Below are positions 43,301-52,440 of a stretch of DNA of 64,000 nucleotides, piece after piece. The position numbers and the translations under genes were made by a program. Source of the stretch: Topomyia yanbarensis (taxonomy: Eukaryota; Arthropoda; Insecta; Diptera; Culicidae); the NCBI RefSeq assembly GCF_030247195.1, contig NC_080671.1, positions 434,000,539 to 434,064,538 on the forward strand, in the 5' to 3' direction. Under the pieces are notes generated by a model, which did not search any database, was not told the origin of the DNA, and saw nothing but the letters and a program-made list of their open reading frames with translations. Positions within the stretch are counted from its first letter, which is position 1. Each line of letters begins with the position of its first letter.

Positions 43301-44040
43301 AGTTAGCTGCAATTCAGTACACCCTTGGGATCATCGACACTCTGCCCACAGATCACTACTTCATCATTTCGGACAGCCTCAGCTCCATCGAGGCTCTTCG
43401 TGCGATGAAGCCCAAAAAGCAATTCCCATATTTCCTGGGGAAGATACGGGAGTCCTTGTGTACGTTATCTGAAAAATCTTATCAAATTACCTTTGTTTGG
43501 GTCCCCTCTCATTGCTCTATCCCGGGCAATGAAAAGGCCGACTCATTAGCAAAGGTGGGCGCATTAAATGGTGACATATACGAAAGACCAATCTGCTTCA
43601 ACGAATTTTTTAGTATTTGTCGTCAGGGGACACTCAACAGTTGGCAAACCTCGTGGAGCAATGGTGAACTTGGACGATGGCTACATTCCATTATCCCAAA
43701 GGTATCAACGAAGCCTTGGTTCAGGGGGATGGATGTGGGTCGGGATTTTATTCGTGTAATGTCCCGACTTATGTCCAACCACTACACCTTGGATGCGCAT
43801 CTGCGGCGTATTGGGCTTGCGGAGAGTAGTCTGTGCGCTTGTGACGAGGGCTATCACGACATCGAGCACGTTGTCTGGGTATGCGCCGGGTACTTGGACG
43901 CCAGGTCTCAGTTAAAGGATTCCCTTCGGGCCCGAGGTAGACCACCCAATGTCCCAGTCCGAGATATACTGGCAAATCGTGATTTCCCCTATATGTCCCT
44001 TATTTATACTTTCATAAAAACGACAAATATCCCAATTTAG
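40354..44040 (+). CDS. I-group LINE ORF2: AP endonuclease, RT, RNase H
   Basis: 1228 residues from ATG at 40354 (MAKSSNEV); an upstream TTG at 40333 is in frame but has no reason to be preferred. The ATG overlaps the ORF1 stop by eight bases (ATGGCTAA). The endonuclease spans about 1-230 with CETWL, LGDFNSHG and GSDHLP. RT motif A LDIKGAF has its Asp at about 571, motif B is GLPQGSCLSP, and motif C has LADD at about 658-661 (Leu where many families have Tyr). RNase H holds the expected acidic residues: Asp950 (FYTDGS), Glu983 (AELAAI), Asp1007 (SDSL) and Asp1063 (EKADS). A CCHC-type CACDEGYHDIEHVVWVC follows near the end. The frame is fully open, so this protein could be functional. Confidence 0.95.
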   Translation: MAKSSNEVTDSITVLQWNSRSILPKIDSFKFLLNSLKCDAFALCETWLTSDINLNFHDFNIIRLDRENPYGGVLLGIKKCYSFNRINLPSTPGIEIVACQVLIKGKDLCIASIYIPPRASVGHRTLCNITESLPAPRLVLGDFNSHGTVWGCLHDDNRSTLIQDLCDNFNMTILNTGEMTRIPTPPARASALDLSLCSTSLQLDCMWKVIPDPHGSDHLPIVISIANGSRPSETINVSYDLTRNIDWKSYATAISVKIESTQELPPEEEYRFLAGLILDSANQAQTKPVPSANTHGRSPTLWWDKECSELYAEKSTAYKAFREDGLPASYLQYASLERRMKSLMKAKKRSYWRRFVDGLTRETAMSTLWGTARRMRNRNSTNENVEYSNRWIFAFAKKICPDSVPVQKTYRAASPHDTANETPFSMVEFSLALLSCNNNAPGLDRIKFNLLKNLPDTAKRRLLNLFNKFLKGNIVPHDWRQVKVIAIQKPGKPASDHNSYRPIAMLSCIRKLFEKMILFRLDNWVEANGLLSDTQFGFRKGKGTNDCLALLSTEIQMAYANKEQMASVFLDIKGAFDSVSINILSEKLHQHGLSPILNNFLLNLLSEKHMHFSHGDLTTSRFSYMGLPQGSCLSPLLYNFYVNDIDDCLANSCTLRQLADDGVVSVTGPKAADLQGPLQNTLDNLSAWALQLGIEFSTEKTELVVFSRKREPAQLQLLLMGVTINQVFTFKYLGVWFDSKGTWGCHIRYLKQKCQQRINFLRTITGTWWGAHPGDLIRLYQTTILSVMEYGCFCFRSAANIHFIKLERIQYRCLRIALGCMHSTHTMSLEVLAGVLPLKNRFLELSYRLLIRCDILNPLVIENFERLVELNSQTRFMALYFDYMAQSINPSSYTPSRVRFLDTSDSTVFFDTSMKEEIRGIPDHIRPQVIPNIFYNKFREVDCDKMFYTDGSNHDGSTGFGIFNNTITASFKLNDPASVYVAELAAIQYTLGIIDTLPTDHYFIISDSLSSIEALRAMKPKKQFPYFLGKIRESLCTLSEKSYQITFVWVPSHCSIPGNEKADSLAKVGALNGDIYERPICFNEFFSICRQGTLNSWQTSWSNGELGRWLHSIIPKVSTKPWFRGMDVGRDFIRVMSRLMSNHYTLDAHLRRIGLAESSLCACDEGYHDIEHVVWVCAGYLDARSQLKDSLRARGRPPNVPVRDILANRDFPYMSLIYTFIKTTNIPI

Positions 44041-44417
44041 CCCCTCTCTTTTTATTTCTCGTTTTAGAAGCTTTTTCTTGCCTTGTGGGATCGATCAGCT
44101 CCAGACTGCAACTATGTAACCGCCGTCGCACTTACCACTACGGAAACTGAAGCGAGAGCGACTCAAGGTCCGATGACTTTTGAAGGATTCCCCGCGGGTC
44201 CGAAGAATACCATCCGCCAATCCGACCTACTAGACTGAGGCGCTAATCTTTCGCTGATCTCCCGTTTGAGCGAAAGTTGCAAGTTTTGCTCTTCTCTCCC
44301 GGTCACCATCTACGCTTTCTCTCCCCTGTCCTTGATACAACTGCTTCTACAGCCCCCCTCTGAATATCTTGACCAAGCATTAGTCTCCGCTAAAAAAGTT
44401 CAAATTTGTATTCTGTA

Positions 44418-44760
44418 TTCCTAGTTTTAAGATAGTTGTAATTTTACCTCTTTGTTAAAACTATTGTCCCCCATCTTGTAAATAGTATTGTATCCCTAGT
44501 CTTAAAACACCTGCGAATTTTCTCATAAATATTTGTTCCCCCTTTTATGTACCAAACTATATTGTTAGTTTTAAGATAACTGTAAATATTTCCTAAAAAT
44601 TATTACTATTGAATTCCTTGTTTTAAAATTTTTTCATAAAAAAAATCTTTCGTCCCCTCTCTTGTATATAGAATCTTATTTCTAGTCTTAAGATAGCTGT
44701 AAAATTTTTCTTTTTTAAAAAAATATTTCAACATTGTAACCTCCTAGTTTTAAAATATAA
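44418..44760 (+). repeat. tandem repeats in the LINE 3' untranslated region
   Basis: Six units of about 50-75 bases, each starting with a variant of CCTAGTTTTAAGATAG (at about 44420, 44494, 44564, 44611, 44681 and 44742) and several followed by TCCCCC(C/T)(T/C)(C/T)TTGTA. The units are diverged. They precede the conserved-looking tail GCACCGCCAAGCTAACGC and the A-tail. Confidence 0.65.
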
Positions 44761-44847
44761 AAAATGTAAAAACAAAAGAATTTGGCACCGCCAAGCTAAC
44801 GCATTTGTGCCTATCAAATAAACGAAATGAATAAAAAAAAAAAAAAA

Positions 44848-44857
44848 CTTGTTAAGA
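44848..44857. repeat. 10-bp target-site duplication of the I-group LINE, right
   Basis: CTTGTTAAGA directly after the A-tail, identical to 38701-38710. Confidence 0.85.
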
Positions 44858-45245
44858 AATTTTAAACTAGTTTTAATTTTAAAGTAGCAACCACTCACTG
44901 CATACTCCCTCCGGGCCGGCATGATTGACGATTTTTAGAGTGATTGCATAACCTTTCTATATGAGAAAGGCAAAAATGTACCAAAGTCCAAAAAAATCAA
45001 TTTTTGTCAAGCATTATTTTTTTCGAGTTTACATCAAATCTCATTTCATTTGAGACTAACTTTGTGCAAATCGATCCAGCCATCTCTGATTAACAGAGGT
45101 CACATTTTTTCCACATACACACATACATACACACAGACATTTTCCGATCTCGACGAACTGAGTCGATTGGCATATGACACTCGGCCCTCCCGGTCGGGAT
45201 TAGATTGACGAATTTTAGAGTGAATGAGAAAGGCAAAAACATTTT
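44858..45245. repeat. dispersed repeat, right part plus a second copy
   Basis: Continuation of the unit split by the LINE, ending in GAGTGATTGCATAACC and TTTCTATATGAGAAAGGC at about 44938-44976. A second copy follows with CATTTGAGACTAACTTTGTG, ATCCAGCCATCTCTG, a short CA microsatellite, CCGATCTCGACGAACTGAGT and CACTCGGCCCTCCCGG, ending GAGAAAGGCAAAA near 45238. Confidence 0.55.
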
Positions 45246-45249
45246 TAGC

Positions 45250-46555
45250 AAATGTTGAAAGTTATGCATTTTTTTGGTGCGCAGTTCTATGTTTCATAGA
45301 CATAAATAAATTTTAACTTCGCTTCCTATTAAATAAAGACTCTTATCACAGTACATATCTACAAAAACGAGCTCAATTTGAAAAGAAATCTGAGGATTAT
45401 GATTGATAACAGAACTCTGGAATTTTCTATTGGAATGTTTTCAGGCAGGAATTTGATATTGATGCTATTAGACAACTGTGAAATCAAGACCAATAGATCA
45501 GTTACATATCAGGACTCCATTCCGACAATTTATCAAAAGTCCTCATGATGTTTAAAACAACAGGATATCAATGTACGGATCAGATAATTGTTATTGTAAT
45601 GTTGAATTAAATCAGTCAGCATCAATAAATTTTCAACTTCAATCCATTTTTTGTGTGGGAGGGGGGGGGGGGGGGAGTTGCATGGTGTTAAACCCCAAAA
45701 CCTTCTCTTGGCTACGCCGTTGCTTGGAGTTATTTATTTCGCTTTCATTTTCCTATATATTTCAAATCGATCCGATGGTTATAAGTTAGAAAAATTGCAG
45801 TCAGAAGGTTCGTACAAATGAACATTTTTGCACAGATAAGTTATCAAGTTCCTTCCAGACAACTTGGAAGTGTTCGGTGATTATTTCTAGCGGTTGTAGA
45901 TAGTAAAATGAAATACAAAATTCGTTTTATCGAAATAATGTTTGGCTTATTTCAATGGATTATTACTATATTGAACCATAAATAGGCGACAAAGAATAAT
46001 CCACAAACAACAAGCCATAACTTTTAAAATATTCAAAATAGATATTTGAAGTCTTCAGTAAAGTTATTCGCAAAAGTAAGAGCTACAAATTTGCTGAAGG
46101 CATCATTTCGATATAGTCACTTCCAAGAAAATTTGTGAAAATATCTCACTCATAGGGGGATTAATTAGCAAAAGCACAATACCAAAAGAAAGGGCATATT
46201 GTCTCCATTGAATTCACCGAAGATACTATTGACCTAAATTAAGCCGTTTTGGCGTAAAAAATAGATTACATGTTTTTGGTCATATTTCTGGCAATGGGAA
46301 ATGATAAAAATCTTTCGTCCGCATTTAATGTTAAATATCTCTTTTGATAATAGTCCAATTTCAACAATCTATAGCTTGTTCGAAAGGTATTCGTTAAAGC
46401 TGTCTAAAAACAGATAAATTGTTAATCTATATTGTCAATTTCGGCAGATAATTCAAAAAAAATGCAAAAAACGCCATTTTTGCGCATTCAAACATTCATA
46501 TCTTGGAAACTAAACATCAGAATCAGAAACAAATTAATAGCGTTCATACTGTTTT
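45250..46555. other. no recognised gene; possible hAT end near 45700
   Basis: A/T-rich. A long G run at about 45658-45675 followed by AAACCCCAAAACC and TTGGCTACGCCGTTG at about 45708-45723 resembles the right end of a hAT-type element (reverse complement CAACGGCGTAGCC). No left partner was found. No coding sequence recognised. Confidence 0.35.
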
Positions 46556-46559
46556 TTAG

Positions 46560-46975
46560 TTCTTTCATTTAAAATTGGTTTGGATAAGATCGGTTCAGCC
46601 ATTGCTGAGAAACACGAATGAGAATTTGTCCGTTACATACACACACACACACAGACACACACACACACACAGACATTGTCCCAAATCGTCGAGCTGAGTC
46701 GATTGGTATATAAGACTCGGCCCTCCGGGCCTCGGAAAAAATCTTGAAAGTTTGAGCGAATTCTATACATTTCTTTTAAAAGAAATGTAAAACACACATT
46801 CACACACATACCCACACATACACACATACATACACACATACACACACATACAGACTTTTTCCGATCGCGACGAACTGAGTCGAATGGGATATGACACTCG
46901 GCCCTCCGGGCCGGGATTAGGTTGACGTTTTTCAGAGTGATTGCATAACCTTTCTATATGAGAAAGGCAATAAAA
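46560..46975. repeat. dispersed repeat, two tandem copies with CA microsatellites
   Basis: Two successive copies of the same module: a CA-rich microsatellite (about 46637-46672 and 46790-46852), then CGACGAACTGAGTCGA or CGTCGAGCTGAGTCGA, then ACTCGGCCCTCCGGGCC. The second copy continues to GATTAGGTTGACG, GAGTGATTGCATAACC and TTTCTATATGAGAAAGGC. The palindromic GGCCCTCCGGGCC is a good marker for the family. Confidence 0.65.
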
Positions 46976-47054
46976 TTGAAAGAATAAATTGAGTTGAGTC
47001 AAAAGAACAATCCAATTTGAATTAAACGAATAAAACGAATGAAACGCATAGAAC

Positions 47055-47232
47055 CAATAGAATGAGTAGAATGAGTAGAATGAGTAGAATGAGTAGAATG
47101 AGTAGAACGAGTAGAATGAGTAGAATGAATAGAATAAATAGAATAAATAGAATAAATAGAATAAATAGAAAAAATAGAGTAAATAGAGCAAATAGAATAA
47201 ATAGAATAAATAGAGTGAATAGATGAATAGCA
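47055..47232 (+). repeat. 9-bp minisatellite
   Basis: About 19 units of 9 bases. The first half is GAGTAGAAT units and the second half AATAGAATA-type units, a sharp change of variant at about 47125. On the minus strand this reads as a repeated Tyr-Ser-Phe then Leu-Phe-Tyr peptide, which I regard as an artefact. Confidence 0.85.
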
Positions 47233-47582
47233 TTTAATTAAAATTTATAATTCAACAATATAAGTTTAATTATCAGACCCTATGGTTGAATGAAATTTTG
47301 ATTGTTTTGTATAGCTTTCATACGGTTTACAATATCGCCCAGATGTCAATGTGAAAGTTACAGGTACTGTTATGGGTCTTACAAAAAAAACCCATTGCAG
47401 TTGATGGAGAAACACGAATAACTTGTAAAAAGGTCGTAATCAAACAAAATAATTGTGTTCTGAAAACAAAATTTAAAATATCTCGAGAGTTACTACATTT
47501 CAGAAAATTTTTGTTATGAGCATTTCGATTTAAAATGGCATTTAGACTCTGTGATGTTTTCGGCGAAGAGAAAGAACGGTTC

Positions 47583-48093
47583 TGTTGTTTGTAACAGTTG
47601 TTACAAATTACCTGTTTTAATTCAATAAACTTCTTTATATATGTAAATTTTAAGATGTATCGTAGTAACTTACATTTAATATTTCTCCTCGCACCAGGTA
47701 CCCGGGCCGATATGCTAAACCGACGTTCCACACTCTAGCCACGTTGGAATATATATATATATATTTTAGGTTAGGATGTATAGCATGTAACATTTCATAT
47801 TAATTCACTTTTACCTTATTTATATCTTTTCTATGTAAGACTTTTTAATCCGTGTGTGGTGTATTCTAGCCCTAAGTTTATCTTTAAGAAACAAATGATT
47901 TTAATTTAAGTTTTAATAGGTCGAAATACGATCAATATAAATACCAATTAATCTCGCGCTACCTGTTCTTTCAGCGTCTGTCTACTGTCTCATTGCCTGT
48001 CTAGTGTCGGCGTATGGCAGAGGCCCTATATCTGATAAAGTACAATAGGCCGGTCTAGGGGTGCCAGTTGAGCGCGCATATTCTGTGCCCACA
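47583..48093 (-). repeat. BEL/Pao long terminal repeat (3' LTR)
   Basis: On the minus strand the segment starts TGTGGGCACAGAATATG, directly after a G-rich polypurine tract (48094-48104), which in turn follows the end of the integrase ORF. It ends ...TTACAAACAACA. The TG...CA ends and 511-bp length fit an LTR. The left border is inferred from the TG/CA rule only. The matching 5' LTR is not in the window because the gag end is lost. Confidence 0.55.
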
Positions 48094-48114
48094 CTCCCCC
48101 CCAGTACAACAGTA

Positions 48115-49308
48115 CTACTCACGCTCCACGTCTAGTACGGCCAAATTAAGCGTGGGCCTCTCGTAGATGCCAGAACCAGTTTGCACCGCTGCGCTGCGAA
48201 CCTGGCCGTCTTTTCCAGTAGTAGTGGTTATGATACGTCCCTTTGGCCAACAATTCCTTGGCAATTTGGGATCTATGACGATAACGATGTCTCCTACAGT
48301 TAGTGGTTTTGATTTCTCGAACCATTTCGTTCTCCTGGTCAGTGTTGGAAGGTAGTCACGGATCCATATCTTCCAAAATTGATTTGCGATTATCTGCGAC
48401 ATGTGCCATGCTCGTTTTAATGCTACTCCACTATCATCAAATAGAACATCCGGCTTTAAGCCGTTGGATGATCCTACTAGGAAGTGGTTCGGAGTTAATA
48501 CGGTCGCGATTTCATCATCTAACGGAATATAAGTTAAGGGGCGTGAGTTCACCGTATTTTCGATCAGTGTTAGGGCATTCCTAAATACTTCATCACTTGG
48601 GAGTCGTGACAATTTAAGTTGGGCTAGGTTTCGTTTCACGCTTTGAACTAACCTCTCCCACGCTCCGCCCATGTGCGGAGAACCTGGCGGTATAAATGTC
48701 CATTTTGTTTCCGAACTTGCGAACTCTGCTGCCATTCGATCCTGATTGATGTGCTCACTCACGGCTTTAAGTTCATTATTTGCACCATGGAAATTTGTGG
48801 CATTGTCGCTAAAAAATTCTTTCGGTATTCCTCGACGCGCCATGAAATTTTTCAGCGCCATTATACAGGAATCTGTGGTTAGGCTGTGAACTATCTCAAT
48901 ATGAATAGCCCGCGTGGTGAGACAAGTCACAAGAACTCCCCATCGTTTCTCCGACCGTCGTCTAACCGCCACCATCATCGGACCAAAATAGTCAATACCG
49001 GAAAAAGAAAATGGTTTTGCGTGAGCAGCTAGTCTAGCTGGTGGCAAACTTCCCATTTCAGGTGGTATTGAAATTGCTCTTTGATTTTTACACCACTGGC
49101 AGTTTCGACGAACTTTCTTGTAGGATGCTCGAAGACGCGGCGTGTAGAACCGTTGTCGGATTTCGTTCAACGCAGTTTCGTGGTTTATATGGCAATATAG
49201 TGTGTGATAGTAAGTTAATATAAGTATCGTAACAGGATGATTCCGAGGTAGAATGATAGGTTGCTTCATGTCATTGGTGGCAAATTTACAAGCATCAATC
49301 CTTCCGCG
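48115..49308 (-). pseudogene. BEL/Pao integrase
   Basis: The frame is open from about 49308 (GRIDACKFATND) through the Met at 49269 to the stop at 48115. The N-terminal zinc-binding HHCC module uses the histidines around YYHTLYCHINHE and the cysteines of NCQWC. The catalytic triad is visible: Asp in FSGIDYFGP (codon at about 48991-48993), Asp in FFSDNATNFHG, and Glu in PHMGGAWERLV. A C-terminal region with VGDIVIV and PRNCWPKGRI is the usual DUF-like BEL tail. Integrase joins the cDNA ends to the target. The frame itself is intact over 380 residues but is cut off from RT by a frameshift and deletion upstream. Confidence 0.88.
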
Positions 49309-49374
49309 TACTCGTTATTTTCATCTTTAATTGGGCTGAGACGATAAAGCTGACTGGATTTCGGGAGTTGCGCG

Positions 49375-50100
49375 TCAACTTGGGCTTGGGGAACAGCAAG
49401 CGCCGAATGTCATAACCAGCATGATGTATACAGCTGGTTTAGGGTCGCCTTCTTCACGCCATAGAAAGCGCTGACAATGCTGATCCTCCTTTCTTATTAA
49501 TATCTGGTGGAACATCTCACGGATATCGCCACATATACCCACTTGATGTTCCCTGAACTTCAGTAAGATTGACAATAACGAAGTCAGTTGATCGGGGCCT
49601 TTAAGGAGAACGGAGTTTAGAGATACTCCGAAAGCTGTAGCCGCTGCGTCCCAAACTATTCTCACCTTAGATGGTTTATTTGGGTTCACTACAGGAAAGG
49701 TAGGAAGATACCAGACCCTGCTGTGTTGCATACTCAATTCGGCTTCCGAAAGTTTCCGAGCGTATCCTTTTTGAATGTATTCAGTGATCTTGGACTGGAG
49801 ATTTTCAGCAAGGTTGGGGTGTAGAGCCAAGCGTTTTTCAAGGCAGCGGAATCTGCGCTGCGCCATCGGTAAGCTATTAGGAAGGCGGATGTTATCATAT
49901 TTCCACAGAAGTCCTAGCTCGTAGTGTTTGCCTCGACGCCTTGTAAGGGTGTTTAGAATGGTTTCGGCGCGTTGCTCTTCTGCGGATATCAAAAACTTGT
50001 CAGGCTTGGTAATGCCAAGGCTCTCCAGAGAGAAATATTGTTTCACAGCTTCGGTCAGCAATAGGATTACAGGAGCACATATGTAGACTATGGTGTTGGT
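49375..50100 (-). pseudogene. BEL/Pao reverse transcriptase, N-terminal part only
   Basis: Reads AVKQYFSLESLGI, then YELGLLWKYDNIRLPNS, VWYLPTFPVVNP and VRIVWDAAA, and GDIREMFHQI, which is RT motif A with its catalytic Asp. It stops after MTFGACCSP, just before the motif-B and YxDD region. The following bases jump straight to a sequence that belongs in front of integrase (SSQLYRLSPI), so several hundred residues of RT and RNase H are deleted at about 49376. At the upstream side, HHSLHMCSC is read in another frame from the hAT border to about 50065, showing a one-base frameshift near 50060. Confidence 0.85.
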
Positions 50101-50106
50101 AGTTAT

Positions 50107-50114
50107 GTGACGGA
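50107..50114. repeat. 8-bp target duplication of the hAT in BEL, left
   Basis: GTGACGGA, repeated exactly at 55908-55915. Confidence 0.85.
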
Positions 50115-50358
50115 CAGGGCCGCCGAGAGGGGGGGGGGACCGGGGTGTTTCCCCCCGGGCCCGGAGTTTTGAAGGGGGCCCGGATTTTTAATAGAAACTA
50201 AAATTTTGACAAATACTTTTTCGACAAAAATTTATTTGAGAATACAATTAAAAATTCAATATCTTGTGTATGAGATAACTAGAATATCGAAAATTCTAAA
50301 CTACTGCATATTTGATATCAACTATGTTTATACTAATCTAATTCTCGTATTGAAACAA

Positions 50359-50367
50359 GATCAGACT
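50359..50367. repeat. SINE target duplication, left
   Basis: GATCAGACT, repeated at 50537-50545. Confidence 0.7.
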
Positions 50368-50536
50368 CGAGCGGGCATAGCGGAATTTGTACATTGAATG
50401 TCATGTACGCAGCTCACCTGGGTTCGAATCCCAACCCCGCACACAGGAATAGAGATTTGTTATAGGAAAATTCTTAACCTGAATGAAGAAGCGAATGACC
50501 TTAAGGTTAAAATGTCTATAATCGAAACAAAAATAT
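50368..50536 (+). mobile_element. tRNA-derived SINE with target duplications
   Basis: About 169 bp. The head looks like a tRNA: CGAGCGGGCATAGCGG, an A-box-like part, then GCTCACCTGGGTTCGAATCC with a perfect B box, and CCCCGCACA pairing with the GCGGG at the start. The tail runs through GAATGACCTTAAGGTTAAAA to CTATAATCGAAACAAAAATAT. The 9-bp duplication GATCAGACT brackets it. The head and tail words are those of tRNA-derived SINEs common in culicine mosquitoes, as I remember them. It uses LINE machinery for movement and Pol III for transcription. Confidence 0.75.
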
Positions 50537-50545
50537 GATCAGACT
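50537..50545. repeat. SINE target duplication, right
   Basis: GATCAGACT, identical to 50359-50367. Confidence 0.7.
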
Positions 50546-51480
50546 TGTAAGGGTTAAACAATTAAATGGTTTGATTAGAAGTCATGAGGTTGTCTTCAAA
50601 TTTCGCCAATCTGAAATCGATTTTTTTGATTTATTAAATTTACAATCTTCGAAAGCGCTGGATTAGTATTGAAAGTAATTATTGAAAGAAAAAAAAACCC
50701 TGCTTAGGGTTGCCACGCCGGTTTCCGGAGGCGAATTCCTTCGTTCAGGTAAATCCGAATTCGCCGGGAAGAATCCATTGGATTATTTTGTAATTTTGTG
50801 TGCAGGCCCTAATTGTTAAGGAGGGCCCCTCTTGGCGTTGACAAATATTTTAAAAGAGCCAGGTTTACTTTACCCCATTGAACTTTCGCTTCAATGGATT
50901 AATGTTCCTCACCAAGATTCTCGAAAGAAACTGAAGTGTGATTTCACACCGCGTGTTTGTTTATTGAGGTACAGAGCAAAGCTCGGGTTATCCTTCACAG
51001 CGATAGTGGCTGGTGCTTTTGGATTCTTTGTGAATATCCGAGAAAACCAATCACTACATCCAACTAAATCAACAAAACTATAAACAAATGCAAAAACATG
51101 CAACTAAATGTGAACGGCACAGAAAGAGGGAGTGCTTTACCAAAACATTACACTCTACGGTGAATGTGAAGAAAATAAGATATTTTTCCTGCTAGTGCTA
51201 CGAGCTACATAAGAAATAAAACAATGCATATTTATTTGTTTTTAAGCGTTTCATACAATAAAAAGCAATAGAAGCGCTCCAAAATTCTGTCGAGTGATCA
51301 CTTTAATTCGAAATTCTAATTGATTTCAACGCATACCCATGTGTCTCTTGAAGTCTATCCCCTGCTCAGTAAAATTCCGCTGGTCAAAGTACCACTAGAG
51401 ACGGTAACCCTACCTCTATTTGAGAGCTCAATTGGTCAAATGAGTCATCGAAAACTCTTGATATACCAAAAGAATTCGAA
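50546..51480. other. hAT interior, no recognised gene
   Basis: Unclassified A/T-rich sequence. It includes a G/C-rich patch at about 50800-50835 (CAGGCCCTAATTGTTAAGGA then GGGCCCCTC) that may be the end of another hAT-type element, and the dispersed repeat at 51075-51170. Confidence 0.35.
51075..51170. repeat. dispersed repeat shared with 16850-16945
   Basis: Second copy of the ACTAAATGTGAACGG ... ACACTCTACGG repeat, inside the hAT insertion. Confidence 0.45.
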
Positions 51481-51481
51481 A

Positions 51482-52440
51482 TTAATCCAAAAATTTAAAT
51501 TTAAAATTTAATATATTTGGTTTGCCATTCATTGATACACAATCTATGAAAATCATATTCCGATACGAGATTATACCGAAACATTTTTGTAAAAGGGTCA
51601 TACTCAAATGACGTAGCTTTTTTCGGCGTGTGCCGTTCATCAAGCACCATTCCTCTATATTGGCTATATCATGTTGGAGCACAGTAAAATCGAGTCCTGA
51701 GGAAATTTAACGAAAGATATTCAGATCATCAGCGTAGAGTACACACCAAAAAAATCTGAATTTTATCGTTGACGTAATTGCAAACATGATACAATTCAAC
51801 AAACCGTAATTTACGAAATGACAGAACATTACCGTGTTCCATTTAATTTTACATAAAACATATACTTTACATGCGCAATGACATAAAATTACACTTCCTA
51901 CCATTCAGAACAAACGCTGTATGTGGAGTAAAATTACATGATTTACGAAATTAAACGTCATGTAAAATTAAAATCAAACGTAAAACTAAGTCATTTTTGA
52001 TGCTCGTATATGTCATGGTCAAGAGACGTAAATTTACACTATTTTTTCTAGGTGTGTAGTTTTCCGGATCTTTTGCGGATGCAGAGATCATTGATAAACA
52101 AGAGAAAGATAAGTTGCCCTAAGTGACTTCCTTGAGGTACACCGGTTGGCATTTCGAAGGCGCTTGAGTATGTGGTACCAATTCTAAAGAAAGCGGATCG
52201 TTGTAAGAATACAGAGAGCTGGATATCCATCCAGTAAAACCTAGTCCCTGCAGTTTCAAAACAGTAATGTTGTGGGAGAATGAAAGTAAAATATATTACC
52301 GCTACATGTTGATGCTTCTCGACAGTTGGAATTAGAAGACTTATGCACGTCATCATGTTCGAAGTGGTGAAACGTTTCTTTGACAAATCCCTGCTGACAT
52401 ACGTCAATTATGTTGGAAGAAGCAACGTACAAACCTTTCC
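51482..52440 (-). pseudogene. Jockey/CR1-like reverse transcriptase relic, split by a MITE
   Basis: Minus-strand reading gives QQGFVKKRFTTSN, then a motif-A region VIYFTF in which the expected aspartate is gone. MPTGVPQGSHLGQLIFLLFI (motif B) and NDL follow. The motif C part LYADDLNIFR lies at about 51710-51740 and LQHDIANIEEWC further on. Between motif B and motif C the MITE at 51742-52056 is inserted; taking it out together with one TA puts both parts in the same frame. The rest shows stops and frameshifts. Only an RT fragment of about 200 residues remains. Confidence 0.72.
51742..52056. mobile_element. 315-bp TA MITE inside the RT relic
   Basis: TA at 51740-51741 and 52057-52058. The left end CACACCAAAAAAATCTGAAT faces the reverse complement of the right end, CACACCTAGAAAAAATAGTG. 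The interior is rich in GTAAAATTACAT-type words in both senses. It lies precisely between RT motifs B and C of the host relic. Confidence 0.75.

Larger units (their letters stand above)
38711..44847 (+). mobile_element. full-length I-group LINE with both ORFs intact
   Basis: About 6.1 kb, bracketed by CTTGTTAAGA. It has a 5' leader of about 286 bases, ORF1 (38997-40361), ORF2 (40354-44040), a 3' untranslated region with tandem repeats and an A-tail of about 15. The order endonuclease, RT, RNase H in ORF2 marks the I group; mosquito lineages here include I (MosquI), Loner and Outcast, and I do not decide between them. Open ORFs, a perfect target duplication and an A-tail point to a recent insertion of a possibly active copy. 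Confidence 0.9.

Noticed and set aside
46763..47233. A 156-codon frame with FYSFYS and FYLFYL repeats
   Set aside because: A 9-bp minisatellite has no stops in this frame by unit length; it continues into a CA microsatellite.
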